Below are positions 1 through 6,479 of a stretch of DNA of 9,996 nucleotides, piece by piece. The stretch is from contig CAMPHL010000048.1 of the NCBI GenBank assembly GCA_946885905.1, forward strand, positions 1 to 9,996, written 5' to 3'. Below the pieces are notes generated by a model. It was not told the origin of the DNA and did no database searches. It saw only the letters and a list, made by a program, of their open reading frames with translations. Positions within the stretch are counted from its first letter, which is position 1. Each line of letters opens with the position of its first letter. Source of the stretch: an uncultured Pseudomonadota bacterium. GTDB taxonomy: Bacteria; Pseudomonadota; Gammaproteobacteria; Burkholderiales; Usitatibacteraceae. A program made the translations under genes and the position numbers.

Positions 1-1011
1 CGTGGGCACCGCGATGAGGATCGTCGCATACATGAAGAAGAGGTTGCCCGCCGCCGGCATGCCGACGGTGAACATGTGGTGGCCCCAGACGATGAACGAC
101 AGGATGGCGATCGAGGCCGTGGCGTACACCATCGAGGCGTAGCCGAACAGGGGCTTGCGGGCGAAGGCGGGGATGATCTGCGAGACGATCCCGAACGCCG
201 GCAGGATCATGATGTACACCTCGGGGTGCCCGAAGAACCAGAAGATGTGCAGGAACATCGTGGGATCGCCGCCGCCGGCCGCGTTGAAGAACGAGGTGCC
301 GAAGTGGCGGTCGGTGAGCAGCATCGTGATCGAGCCCGCCAGCACCGGCATCACCGCGATCAGGAGGTAGGCGGTGATCAGCCACGTCCAGGCGAAGAGC
401 GGCATCTTCATCAGCGTCATGCCGGGCGCCCGCATGTTGAGGACGGTCGTGATGATGTTGATCGAGCCCATGATCGAGGAGGCGCCCAGGATGTGGATCG
501 CCAGGATCGTCATGTCCACCGAGAGGCCCTGCTGGATGATGAGTGGGGGATAGAGCGTCCAGCCGGAGGCGGCCGCGCCGCCCGGCACGAGGAACGAGGT
601 GATCAGCAGCAGCGCCGCGGGAATGAGCAGCCAGAAGCTCCAGTTGTTCATCCGCGGGAACGCCATGTCGGCCGCGCCGATCTGCATGGGGATGAGCCAG
701 TTCGCGAAGCCCACGAAGGCCGGCATGATGGCGCCGAACACCATGACCAGGCCGTGGATGGTGGTGAGCGAATTGAAGAATTGCGGATCGACCAGCTGCA
801 GGCCGGGCTGGAAGAGCTCGGCGCGGATGAGCAGCGCCATCGTGCCGCCGGTGAGGAACATGGCGAACGAGAACCACAGGTACATCGTGCCGATGTCCTT
901 GTGGTTGGTCGTGTACATCCACCGCGTGAAGCCGGCGGGCGGTCCGTGATGATCGTGCGCCTCTCCGTGGCCGTGGTCGTGGTCGTGAGCGTGGGTGGTT
1001 GCGTGGGCCAT
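1..1011 (-). CDS. ctaD: cytochrome c oxidase subunit I, aa3 type (3' part outside window)
   Basis: This is the catalytic haem-copper subunit of the terminal oxidase, which reduces O2 to water and pumps protons across the inner membrane. The window holds the first 337 residues, ending at ..LIAVPT; the family is about 530 residues long, so the C-terminal third is missing. Landmarks visible: the N-terminal TNHKDIGT motif (res 35-42), low-spin haem a ligand H86 (TTIHG), D-channel D115 and N122/N123 (DMAFPRMNN), and CuB ligand H262 with E264 and the cross-linking Y266 (WFFGHPEVY). The CuB pair H311-H312 (WGHHMF) is also present. The haem a3 ligand and the K-channel lysine lie beyond the edge. The start is the ATG at 1011; its Shine-Dalgarno is weak. 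The first 22 residues carry nine histidines alternating with Asp, Gly and Ala. The gene lies 37 bases downstream of coxB in the same direction, so the two are probably co-transcribed. Identity is very secure. Confidence 0.97.
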   Translation of the reverse strand, partial: MAHATTHAHDHDHGHGEAHDHHGPPAGFTRWMYTTNHKDIGTMYLWFSFAMFLTGGTMALLIRAELFQPGLQLVDPQFFNSLTTIHGLVMVFGAIMPAFVGFANWLIPMQIGAADMAFPRMNNWSFWLLIPAALLLITSFLVPGGAAASGWTLYPPLIIQQGLSVDMTILAIHILGASSIMGSINIITTVLNMRAPGMTLMKMPLFAWTWLITAYLLIAVMPVLAGSITMLLTDRHFGTSFFNAAGGGDPTMFLHIFWFFGHPEVYIMILPAFGIVSQIIPAFARKPLFGYASMVYATASIAILSFIVWGHHMFTVGMPAAGNLFFMYATILIAVPT

Positions 1012-1048
1012 GGTGTGCTTCGCTTTCTCGATCTCGTGGATGGTGTCG

Positions 1049-2140
1049 CTACTTCGCGGCGGCGAGCATGTGGTCGACCGCCGCCTTCACCGCGTCGTCG
1101 CCGAGCGCGGCGTTGCCGCCTTTCGGGGGCATCGCGCCCTTGCCCTTGAGGGCCGAGTTGTACAGCGCGTCCTTGCCCTGCTTGATGCGCGCAGCCCAGG
1201 CGGCCTTGTCGCCCAGCTTGGGAGCCCCCGCGACTCCGGCGCCGTGGCACACGTTGCAGGTGGCTTCGTAGGTCGCCTTGCCGTCGGCGGGGCCGGCGGC
1301 CGCGGCCGGAGCGGCGGCGGCCACCTGCTGCGGCGCGGGCTCGGGCTTTGGCATCTTCGCCTTCTCGCCTTCGACCCACTTCGCGTAGTCCGCCTCGCTC
1401 TTCACCTCGACGACGATGGGCATGTAGCCGTGCTCCTTGCCGCAGATCTGGCTGCACTGGCCGCGGAACGTGCCGACCTTGGTGGCGGCGAACCAGGCGT
1501 CCTTCACGAAGCCGGGGATGCCGTATTGGTTCACGCCCAGCTGCGGCACGTACCAGCCGTGGATCACGTCGTTGGAAGTGATGAGCAGGCGCACCTTCTT
1601 GTTGACCGGGACCACCATCGGCCGGTCGACCTCGAGCAGATAGTTCTCGTTCTTCTTCTTGCCGGGCCCGGCGTACTCCTCGATCTGGTCGCGCGGCGTG
1701 GCGAGGTTGGAGGTATAGCGCAGCCCGTCCTGCAGGTAGTCGTATTCCCAGCGCCACTGGTACGCGGTGACCTTCACCGTGACGTCCGCGTTGGAGGCGT
1801 CCTTCATCGCGAGCATGGTCTTGGTCGCTGGCCACGCCATGGCGACGAGCACGACCAGCGGGACCACCGTCCAGATCACCTCGATCGTGAAGTTCTCGTG
1901 GAACTGCGCGGCCTTCGCCCCCTTGGAGCGGCGGTGCGTGAACACCGACCAGAACATCGCGCCGAAGACGATGAAGAAGATCGCAACGCACACCCACAGG
2001 ATTCCCCAGTGCAGGTCGTAGGCGTCCTGCGCCATGGGGCTCGCCGGCGGGAGGATGTCGACGGCGTAATCGGCGAGCGCGCTGGTGGAGGCGAGCGCCA
2101 TCGTGACGAGGGCGCTTGCGCGGAGGTGTTTCAAAAGCAT
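1049..2140 (-). CDS. coxB: cytochrome c oxidase subunit II with fused C-terminal cytochrome c domain
   Basis: 363 residues. This subunit takes electrons from cytochrome c through a binuclear CuA centre and passes them to subunit I. Order of parts: signal peptide (res 1-23, ending ALA before DYAVD), membrane helices at about 45-65 and 88-107, and the periplasmic cupredoxin fold. The aromatic YQWRWEY run is at 127-133. CuA ligands are H194, C229, C233, H237 and M240. An Ala/Pro-rich linker (about 264-285) leads to a class I cytochrome c domain with CNVCH haem attachment at 295-299 and likely Met ligand M337 (AMPPKGG). This is the caa3-like CoxB-cyt c architecture, about 100 residues longer than plain CoxB. 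Oddity: the loop reads CSQIC, with Gln where the family usually has Glu. The start is the ATG at 2140, with AAAGG at 2148-2152 seven bases upstream. It follows the DUF2244 gene by 27 bases and precedes ctaD. Confidence 0.97.
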   Translation of the reverse strand: MLLKHLRASALVTMALASTSALADYAVDILPPASPMAQDAYDLHWGILWVCVAIFFIVFGAMFWSVFTHRRSKGAKAAQFHENFTIEVIWTVVPLVVLVAMAWPATKTMLAMKDASNADVTVKVTAYQWRWEYDYLQDGLRYTSNLATPRDQIEEYAGPGKKKNENYLLEVDRPMVVPVNKKVRLLITSNDVIHGWYVPQLGVNQYGIPGFVKDAWFAATKVGTFRGQCSQICGKEHGYMPIVVEVKSEADYAKWVEGEKAKMPKPEPAPQQVAAAAPAAAAGPADGKATYEATCNVCHGAGVAGAPKLGDKAAWAARIKQGKDALYNSALKGKGAMPPKGGNAALGDDAVKAAVDHMLAAAK

Positions 2141-2147
2141 GGCCAGA

Positions 2148-2152
2148 CCTTT
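2148..2152 (-). promoter_or_regulatory. ribosome binding site of coxB
   Basis: AAAGG on the minus strand, seven bases before the coxB ATG. It supports the start that gives a complete signal peptide. Confidence 0.6.
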
Positions 2153-2167
2153 GTTGTGTGTTTCTCG

Positions 2168-2632
2168 TTAGGCTGCCGTGACCGGAAGGCGGCCGCGGAG
2201 TCGCTCCGCAAGAGCCCGCCGCCCTTCGTCCGACAGCATCCTCCCCAGCGGCACCGTACGCCCCGCGTAAGCGAGGCCCAGCATGCAGCGCCCGCCGCGT
2301 TCCCGCAGCACCACGCGCGCCCACTGGCGGTGCGCCACGAAACGCGTGTGCAGCGCCGCGTCCCGTGCCTCGACCGTCACCTCGTGGTCGGCCACCTCGA
2401 GCCGCTCGTAGTCCGCGTCGTGCCTGCCGAGCACGCGGAACGCGAGCGCCACGAGCGCGACCTCGAGGCCTGCAAACGGCATGACCGGCCACGCCCCGAA
2501 TGCCGCGGCGCCCGCCGCGATCCCAATCGGGGTCGCCGCGATCGCGAGGAGAACCCAACGCCGTGCCGCGGGCCCCAGCGAACGATTGGGCCTCGACAAA
2601 TGCACGAACGGGGAGCCGACCTCAGGAGACAT
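2168..2632 (-). CDS. DUF2244 small membrane protein
   Basis: 154 residues, function unknown. The sequence fits the DUF2244 family: RPNRSL at 14-19, a first hydrophobic helix at about 26-44, the conserved turn GAWPVMPFAGLE at 46-57, and a second helix at about 55-68. A soluble, probably cytosolic, beta-rich tail follows, with an ARVVLR strand (105-110) and a C-terminal LGRMLSDEGRRALAERL helix. It is the first gene after a good promoter, and its stop lies 27 bases before coxB, so it is very likely co-transcribed with the oxidase. From context I infer a link to oxidase biogenesis or the membrane respiratory chain, but nothing in the sequence shows a reaction. The ATG at 2632 is about 20 bases from the predicted transcription start, and no clear Shine-Dalgarno is visible. 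Family assignment is from recalled motifs, not a search. Confidence 0.85.
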   Translation of the reverse strand: MSPEVGSPFVHLSRPNRSLGPAARRWVLLAIAATPIGIAAGAAAFGAWPVMPFAGLEVALVALAFRVLGRHDADYERLEVADHEVTVEARDAALHTRFVAHRQWARVVLRERGGRCMLGLAYAGRTVPLGRMLSDEGRRALAERLRGRLPVTAA

Positions 2633-2659
2633 CGGGTGGAACCGATCCGAAACCGCGTC

Positions 2660-2689
2660 ATTTTAACCGAAGCGCGAATGACCCTGCAA
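2660..2689 (-). promoter_or_regulatory. sigma-70-like promoter of the DUF2244-coxB-ctaD operon
   Basis: On the minus strand TTGCAG (2684-2689) is followed 18 bases later by TAAAAT (2660-2665), or 17 bases later by TTAAAA. The -10 matches the consensus at five of six bases in a region that is otherwise very GC-rich. The predicted transcription start, near 2653, leaves a leader of about 20 bases before the ATG at 2632. An inverted repeat, GTCATT (2657-2662) and AATGAC (2677-2682), overlaps the -10 and the spacer and could be an operator. No terminator is evident between yacG and this promoter, so readthrough from the upstream operon is possible. Confidence 0.6.
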
Positions 2690-2698
2690 AACGGGGGT

Positions 2699-2890
2699 TC
2701 AGCCGACGGAATTCCTCGGGTCCTCCTCGCCGCCATCGGGCGAATCGTCTTCCTTGGCCGGGATGGCGTACGCCTCCGAGGCCCAGGCGCCGAGATCGAT
2801 GCGGCGGCAGCGCTCACTGCAAAACGGACGCCAGCGGTTCGACGGGGCGTATTCGGAGGGCTGGCCGCAGGTGGGGCAGGCGACTTTCAA
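2699..2890 (-). CDS. yacG: DNA gyrase inhibitor YacG (zinc-ribbon protein)
   Basis: 63 residues. YacG is a small zinc protein that in E. coli binds GyrB and inhibits gyrase. The sequence opens M(TTG)KVACPTCG and carries the four zinc cysteines C5, C8, C24 and C28 (CPTC, then FCSERC). It also has the family signature [17 protein letters not shown] and the [10 protein letters not shown] stretch, followed by an acidic, presumably disordered tail. The start chosen is TTG at 2890-2888. It overlaps the zapD stop as TTGA and gives the standard family N-terminus; longer versions of this frame run back through zapD and are not real. No Shine-Dalgarno is seen, so translation is probably coupled to zapD. 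It is the last gene of the pilD-coaE-zapD-yacG cluster, a common association in beta- and gammaproteobacteria. Confidence 0.93.
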   Translation of the reverse strand: MKVACPTCGQPSEYAPSNRWRPFCSERCRRIDLGAWASEAYAIPAKEDDSPDGGEEDPRNSVG

Positions 2891-3642
2891 AGGTTGCAGA
2901 AGGCGAGCTCGAAGGGAACGTCGTGCTCGTAGACCCGCGTGCGCTGCACGCCGTCGGGCAGGAGGAAGCGCACGTTCAAGGCGTACTTGTTGGCGCTGAT
3001 CTCGGGCACGCAGGGAAGTTCCTGCGCAAGGGACAGTCGGAGCATCTGCGCGGGCTTTTCGGCAGGGGTCTGCTGGTACATGCCCTGGAACGCGATGAGG
3101 GAAGCGCTGCGGCCGCTCTCCCGCAGCACGCGCAGCACGATCGCGAGCGCCGCGTGAACGGGAAGCAGCGTCTTCAGCCACGCCGAGAGGTCGTCGCGGC
3201 GGCGCGCGGCGCCGTGGTGCAGCCACGCGTGGTAGGAGGGCAAGTCGAATTCGCTCGTGCCGCCGGGGATGCTCGCGCGCTGCTTGATGGCCATCAGCCA
3301 CTCGTTCTCGCGCAGCCCCTGGCCCGTCTTGCCCGAAGCGGCGTGCAGGGTCGTGAACGCGGCGTCGATCTCGGTGAGGACGCCGTTCAGCTTGTCCTCG
3401 GAAATGGCCGGGTTGTGGCGCAACGCCTCGAGGAAGGAGCGCTGGCGATCGAGCTCCTGCAGCAGGTCGCTCTTCAGGTCCGCGCGGCTGGCGACCTCGA
3501 GGATCTCGAACATCCCGGTGAGGCACGCGTGATGGTCGTGCTGGTCGTCCTTGGCGAGGAAGTAGCGCACGCGCTCATAGAGGTCCTCGAGCCGCAGCAG
3601 GGTGCGGACGCGCTCGTTCAGCGGATATTCGTAGGTGATCAC
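2887..3642 (-). CDS. zapD: cell division protein ZapD (Z-ring associated)
   Basis: 251 residues, the usual family length. ZapD cross-links FtsZ filaments and stabilises the division ring in the cytoplasm. Recognisable motifs: [20 protein letters not shown] at the N-terminus (res 2-21), [20 protein letters not shown] (45-64), and the very conserved [20 protein letters not shown] (121-140). The C-terminal beta part contains [16 protein letters not shown] (216-231). The start is GTG at 3642, chosen because the family begins directly before ITYEYPLNE. This GTG overlaps the coaE stop as GTGA. An upstream ATG at 3723 would add 27 residues lying inside coaE and is rejected. No clear Shine-Dalgarno is present, consistent with translational coupling to coaE. 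The gene is followed by yacG with a similar four-base overlap. Confidence 0.95.
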   Translation of the reverse strand: MITYEYPLNERVRTLLRLEDLYERVRYFLAKDDQHDHHACLTGMFEILEVASRADLKSDLLQELDRQRSFLEALRHNPAISEDKLNGVLTEIDAAFTTLHAASGKTGQGLRENEWLMAIKQRASIPGGTSEFDLPSYHAWLHHGAARRRDDLSAWLKTLLPVHAALAIVLRVLRESGRSASLIAFQGMYQQTPAEKPAQMLRLSLAQELPCVPEISANKYALNVRFLLPDGVQRTRVYEHDVPFELAFCNL

Positions 3643-4277
3643 CGGGCCCCGCGCCGTGTTGGCGGCGATTGTGGGGCAATCGCCCCCGCGTTGCCAAGGT
3701 AAAACGCGTGCAATCGCCCGCATTGCGGCGCGAGCTCGGCCTCGGTGCCGCCGTTCCAGGCCACGTCATCGGCCATTTGCAGCCGGCGCCAGCGCGGCCA
3801 TTGCGCCTCCATGATCGCCACGACCTGCGCGGGGGCGAGGCCCGAGCGCGCCGCGGCTCGGCTCACCTGGAGGGCCTCGGGGCAATCGACGACGAGGACC
3901 CTGTCGACGCGGTCGAGGTAGCCGCGGGTCTCGAAGAGCAGCGGCACGACCAAAATCGTGTATCGCCCCGTTGCCTGGGCGAGCATCGCGTCGGCCCGCG
4001 AACGGATCGCTGGATGCAGGATCGCCTCCAGGCGCGAGCGAGCGCAGGGATCCTCGAAAGCGAGCGCGCGCATCGCGGCGCGGTCGAGGGCCCCTTCGGC
4101 CGTCACGAAGCGCGCGCCGAAAGCCTCGCGCACCCCGGCCATCGCCTCGCCCGCCGGCCCGGTGAGGTGGCGCGAAATCTCGTCCGTGTCGACGATCGTC
4201 GCCCCGAGCGCGGCGAGGCGGTTGGCGACCGTCGTCTTGCCCGAGCCGATCCCGCCGGTGAGGCCGACGACGCGCAC
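3639..4277 (-). CDS. coaE: dephospho-CoA kinase
   Basis: 212 residues, close to the usual 200-206. It phosphorylates the 3'-hydroxyl of the ribose of dephospho-CoA with ATP, the last step of coenzyme A synthesis, in the cytosol. Landmarks: P-loop GGIGSGKT at 8-15 (MRVVGLTGGIGSGKTT at the very start), VDTDEISRHLT at 29-39, LEAILHPAIR at 84-93, VPLLFE at 111-116, VLVVDCPEALQ (127-137), and the adenine/lid-side ADDVAWNGG at 169-177. The start is GTG at 4277, one base after the pilD TAA, which places the P-loop exactly as in the family. An ATG at 4388 would add 37 residues inside pilD and is not credible. The last ~15 residues ([13 protein letters not shown]) form a non-conserved tail. The stop overlaps the zapD GTG. 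Confidence 0.96.
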   Translation of the reverse strand: MRVVGLTGGIGSGKTTVANRLAALGATIVDTDEISRHLTGPAGEAMAGVREAFGARFVTAEGALDRAAMRALAFEDPCARSRLEAILHPAIRSRADAMLAQATGRYTILVVPLLFETRGYLDRVDRVLVVDCPEALQVSRAAARSGLAPAQVVAIMEAQWPRWRRLQMADDVAWNGGTEAELAPQCGRLHAFYLGNAGAIAPQSPPTRRGAR

Positions 4278-4278
4278 G

Positions 4279-5163
4279 TTACGCGGGGAAGTGCCCGATC
4301 CAGGCGAGCACCGCCGAGCGTCCCCAGATGAGGCCCGCAAGGCCGCCCAGCGCGAGATAGGGCCCGAAGGGAATGCGGGTGTCGGCACCGGACCTCGAGC
4401 GCCACAGCAGGAGCCCGCCGATCACCGCGCCGGTGCCCGCGGAGACCAGCACGATGAAAGGCAGCACCTGCCAGCCGGTCCACGCACCCAACGCCGCCAG
4501 CAGCTTGAAGTCGCCGTAGCCCATGCCCTCCTTGCCGGCGAGGAGGCGAAAGCCCCAGTACACGAGCCAGAGAAGCATGTAGCCGGCGATCGCGCCGAAG
4601 ACCGCCGAGCGCAGGTCGGTGAAGGCGCCCAGCGAATTGGCGATGAGCCCCAGCCACAGCAGCGGCAGGGTGATGTCGTCGGGAAGGAGCTGCGTGTCGA
4701 GGTCGATGAAGGTGAGCGCCAGCAGCGCCCACGCGAACACCATCGCGGCCATCGCGGCCCCCGAGGCCCCGAAACGCCAGGCCATCAACACCGCCAGCAA
4801 CCCCGCGGCCGCCTCGATCGCGGGATAGCGTGCGCTGATCGGCGCACGGCAAGCGGCGCAGCGGCCCCGCAACCACAGCCAGCCGGCGACGGGGACGTTG
4901 TGCCAGGGCTTGATCGCCGTGCCGCACGACTGGCACCGCGAGGCGGGGCGCAGGAGGTTGAAGGGCTCGGCGGCTGGCGCTTCGGCGGCCGGGCCACCCG
5001 CTTCGGCGGCGAGCGCTGCGCACTCGGCGCGCCACTGCGCCTCCATCATCCGCGGCAGGCGGTAGATCACCACGTTCAGGAAGGAACCCACGCACAGGCC
5101 CACGAACCCGGCCGTGGCGTACAGCAGGGCGGGGATGGTCTCGAGGGCGTGGATGAATTCCAT
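4279..5163 (-). CDS. pilD: type IV prepilin leader peptidase / N-methyltransferase
   Basis: 294 residues from the ATG at 5163; a TTG at 5172 would add MHP. PilD is an inner-membrane aspartyl protease that cleaves type IV prepilins after the leader glycine and N-methylates the new N-terminus. In numbering from the TTG form: GSFLNVVIYRLP at 29-40, and two CxxC pairs at C80/C83 and C105/C108 forming the cytosolic zinc site of the methyltransferase domain. The catalytic aspartates are D157 (FIDLDTQLLPD) and D221 (GMGYGDFKLL). About seven further hydrophobic helices follow to the C-terminus. No Shine-Dalgarno is visible, and an in-frame TGA at 5175 excludes any longer start. A terminator-like hairpin ends only about eight bases before this ATG, so expression probably depends on readthrough from pilBC. 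coaE begins one base after its stop. Confidence 0.95.
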   Translation of the reverse strand: MEFIHALETIPALLYATAGFVGLCVGSFLNVVIYRLPRMMEAQWRAECAALAAEAGGPAAEAPAAEPFNLLRPASRCQSCGTAIKPWHNVPVAGWLWLRGRCAACRAPISARYPAIEAAAGLLAVLMAWRFGASGAAMAAMVFAWALLALTFIDLDTQLLPDDITLPLLWLGLIANSLGAFTDLRSAVFGAIAGYMLLWLVYWGFRLLAGKEGMGYGDFKLLAALGAWTGWQVLPFIVLVSAGTGAVIGGLLLWRSRSGADTRIPFGPYLALGGLAGLIWGRSAVLAWIGHFPA

Positions 5164-5170
5164 GGGGTGC

Positions 5171-5204
5171 AATCAAAAGGGCGCGGAGATGACTCCCCGC
5201 GCCC
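5171..5204 (-). terminator. intrinsic terminator between pilC and pilD
   Basis: On the minus strand an 11-base-pair GC-rich stem (arms 5204-5194 and 5189-5179, one G-U pair) closes a four-base loop GTCA. It is followed at once by TTTTGATT. This is a textbook intrinsic terminator, placed 34 bases after the pilC stop. On the plus strand the flank is CTCTTCC, a much poorer U-tract, so the signal is directional. It would end or attenuate the pilB-pilC transcript just before pilD. Confidence 0.8.
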
Positions 5205-5237
5205 TCTTCCTGGCTGCCGGCGCCCGGCGCCCGGTCC

Positions 5238-6467
5238 CTAGATCGCCTGGCCCATCTTGAAGATCGGCAGGTACATCGCGACCACGATGCCGCCGATGAG
5301 GCCGCCCAGGACCACCATGATCATCGGCTCCATCAGGGAGGCGAGCGAGTCGACCGCTTCATCGACCTCCTGCTCGAAGAAGTCGGCGACCTTGCTGAGC
5401 ATCGCGTCGAGCGCGCCCGACTCCTCGCCGATCGCGGTCATCTGCAGCACCATGCTGGGGAAGACGTTCGAGTTGGTCATCGCCAGCGTGAGCGAGGTGC
5501 CCGACGACACCTCCGCCTGGACCTTCTTCGTCGCCTCGTAGTACACGTAGTTGCCCGCCGCGCCGGCCACGGAATCGAGCGCCTCGACCAGCGGCACGCC
5601 GGCGGCGAACATGGTGGAGAGCGTGCGGCACCAGCGCGCGATCGATGCCTTGCGGAGCACGTCGCCGAACACCGGGATCCTGAGGAACATGCGGTCCATG
5701 AATCGCTGCATCGTGGTCGACCGCTTCCACGAGTAGAAGAAGAACCAGATGCCGCCGGCCAGCCCGGGGAAGACCCACCACCAGTTGCCCACGAACCAGT
5801 CCGATATCGTCATCACCACCAGGGTCGGTCCGGGCAGGTCCGCGCCGAAGCTCTTGAACAGGTCCTTGAACACCGGGATCACGAAGATCATGATCACCGC
5901 GGTCACGACCAGGGCCACGACCACGATCGAGATCGGGTAGAAGAGCGCGCTCTTGATCTTGCCCTTGATGGCGAGGATCTTCTCCTTGTAGGTCGCCAGG
6001 CGGTCGAGCAGCGTGTCCAGGATACCGGCGGCCTCGCCGGCCGACACCAGGTTGCAGAACAGGGCATCGAAGTACCTGGGGTATTTCTTGAACGCCTGGC
6101 CGAGCGAGGAGCCGGTCTCCACGTCGGTCTTGATGTCGAGCAGCAGCTTGCCCACCGAGGGATTGGCGTGGCCGCGGCCCACGATGTCGAAGGCCTGCAG
6201 CAGCGGAACGCCCGCCTTCATCATCACCGCCAGCTGGCGCGTGAAGATCGTGATGTCCTTCTCCGTGATCTTCTTGCCGCCGCCCTGCTTCACCTTCTTG
6301 ACGCTGGAGACCTGGATGCCCTGGCGCCGCAGGTTCGCCGCCACGGCGGCGTCGCCCGCGGCGCGCGCCTCGCCCTTGATCACCTTGCCGGTCTTGTCCT
6401 TGCCGACCCAGGCGTACATGTACTGCTTGGTGTCGTCTCGCGCGGGTTTTTTCGCAACGGCTGCCAT
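5238..6467 (-). CDS. pilC: type IV pilus inner-membrane platform protein PilC
   Basis: 409 residues, the usual length. PilC is the inner-membrane platform that couples the PilB and PilT motors to pilin insertion and removal. It contains an N-terminal cytosolic segment (YMYAWVGKDKTGKVIKGE), then two T2SSF/GspF repeats at about 72-195 and 275-397. The paired repeat motifs are RQLAVMMKAGVPLLQAFD (77-94) and RTLSTMFAAGVPLVEALD (281-298). Each repeat has its GE..G turn (SAGEAAGILD and AIGEESGALD). Membrane helices lie at about 178-198, 227-247 and 382-402, the last followed by YLPIFKMGQAI, the classical C-terminus. The ATG at 6467 is preceded at six bases by AGGGAG, which overlaps the pilB stop, so pilB and pilC are translationally coupled. 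An intrinsic terminator follows. Confidence 0.97.
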   Translation of the reverse strand: MAAVAKKPARDDTKQYMYAWVGKDKTGKVIKGEARAAGDAAVAANLRRQGIQVSSVKKVKQGGGKKITEKDITIFTRQLAVMMKAGVPLLQAFDIVGRGHANPSVGKLLLDIKTDVETGSSLGQAFKKYPRYFDALFCNLVSAGEAAGILDTLLDRLATYKEKILAIKGKIKSALFYPISIVVVALVVTAVIMIFVIPVFKDLFKSFGADLPGPTLVVMTISDWFVGNWWWVFPGLAGGIWFFFYSWKRSTTMQRFMDRMFLRIPVFGDVLRKASIARWCRTLSTMFAAGVPLVEALDSVAGAAGNYVYYEATKKVQAEVSSGTSLTLAMTNSNVFPSMVLQMTAIGEESGALDAMLSKVADFFEQEVDEAVDSLASLMEPMIMVVLGGLIGGIVVAMYLPIFKMGQAI

Positions 6468-6473
6468 TGTCGT

Positions 6474-6479
6474 CTCCCT
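6474..6479 (-). promoter_or_regulatory. ribosome binding site of pilC, overlapping the pilB stop
   Basis: AGGGAG on the minus strand, six bases before the pilC ATG and sharing bases with the pilB TAG. It is one of the clearest Shine-Dalgarno sequences in the window and fixes the pilC start. Confidence 0.75.

Noticed and set aside
995..2932. A 645-codon open frame on the plus strand across coxB, the DUF2244 gene and yacG.
   Set aside because: It is a GC-driven shadow of clearly identified minus-strand genes, crosses their intergenic regions, and has no family resemblance.
3643..3723. An upstream ATG giving a 278-residue ZapD.
   Set aside because: The added 27 residues lie inside coaE and are unlike the family. 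The GTG at 3642 gives the standard N-terminus and a GTGA junction.
5215..5234. A short tandem GGCGCCC repeat between pilC and the hairpin.
   Set aside because: Only two copies in very GC-rich DNA, so it is not evidence of a functional repeat.
3958..5241. A 427-codon open frame on the plus strand across coaE and pilD.
   Set aside because: It has low-complexity Arg/Gln/Gly composition and lies antisense to conserved CoaE and PilD motifs. It is a shadow frame.
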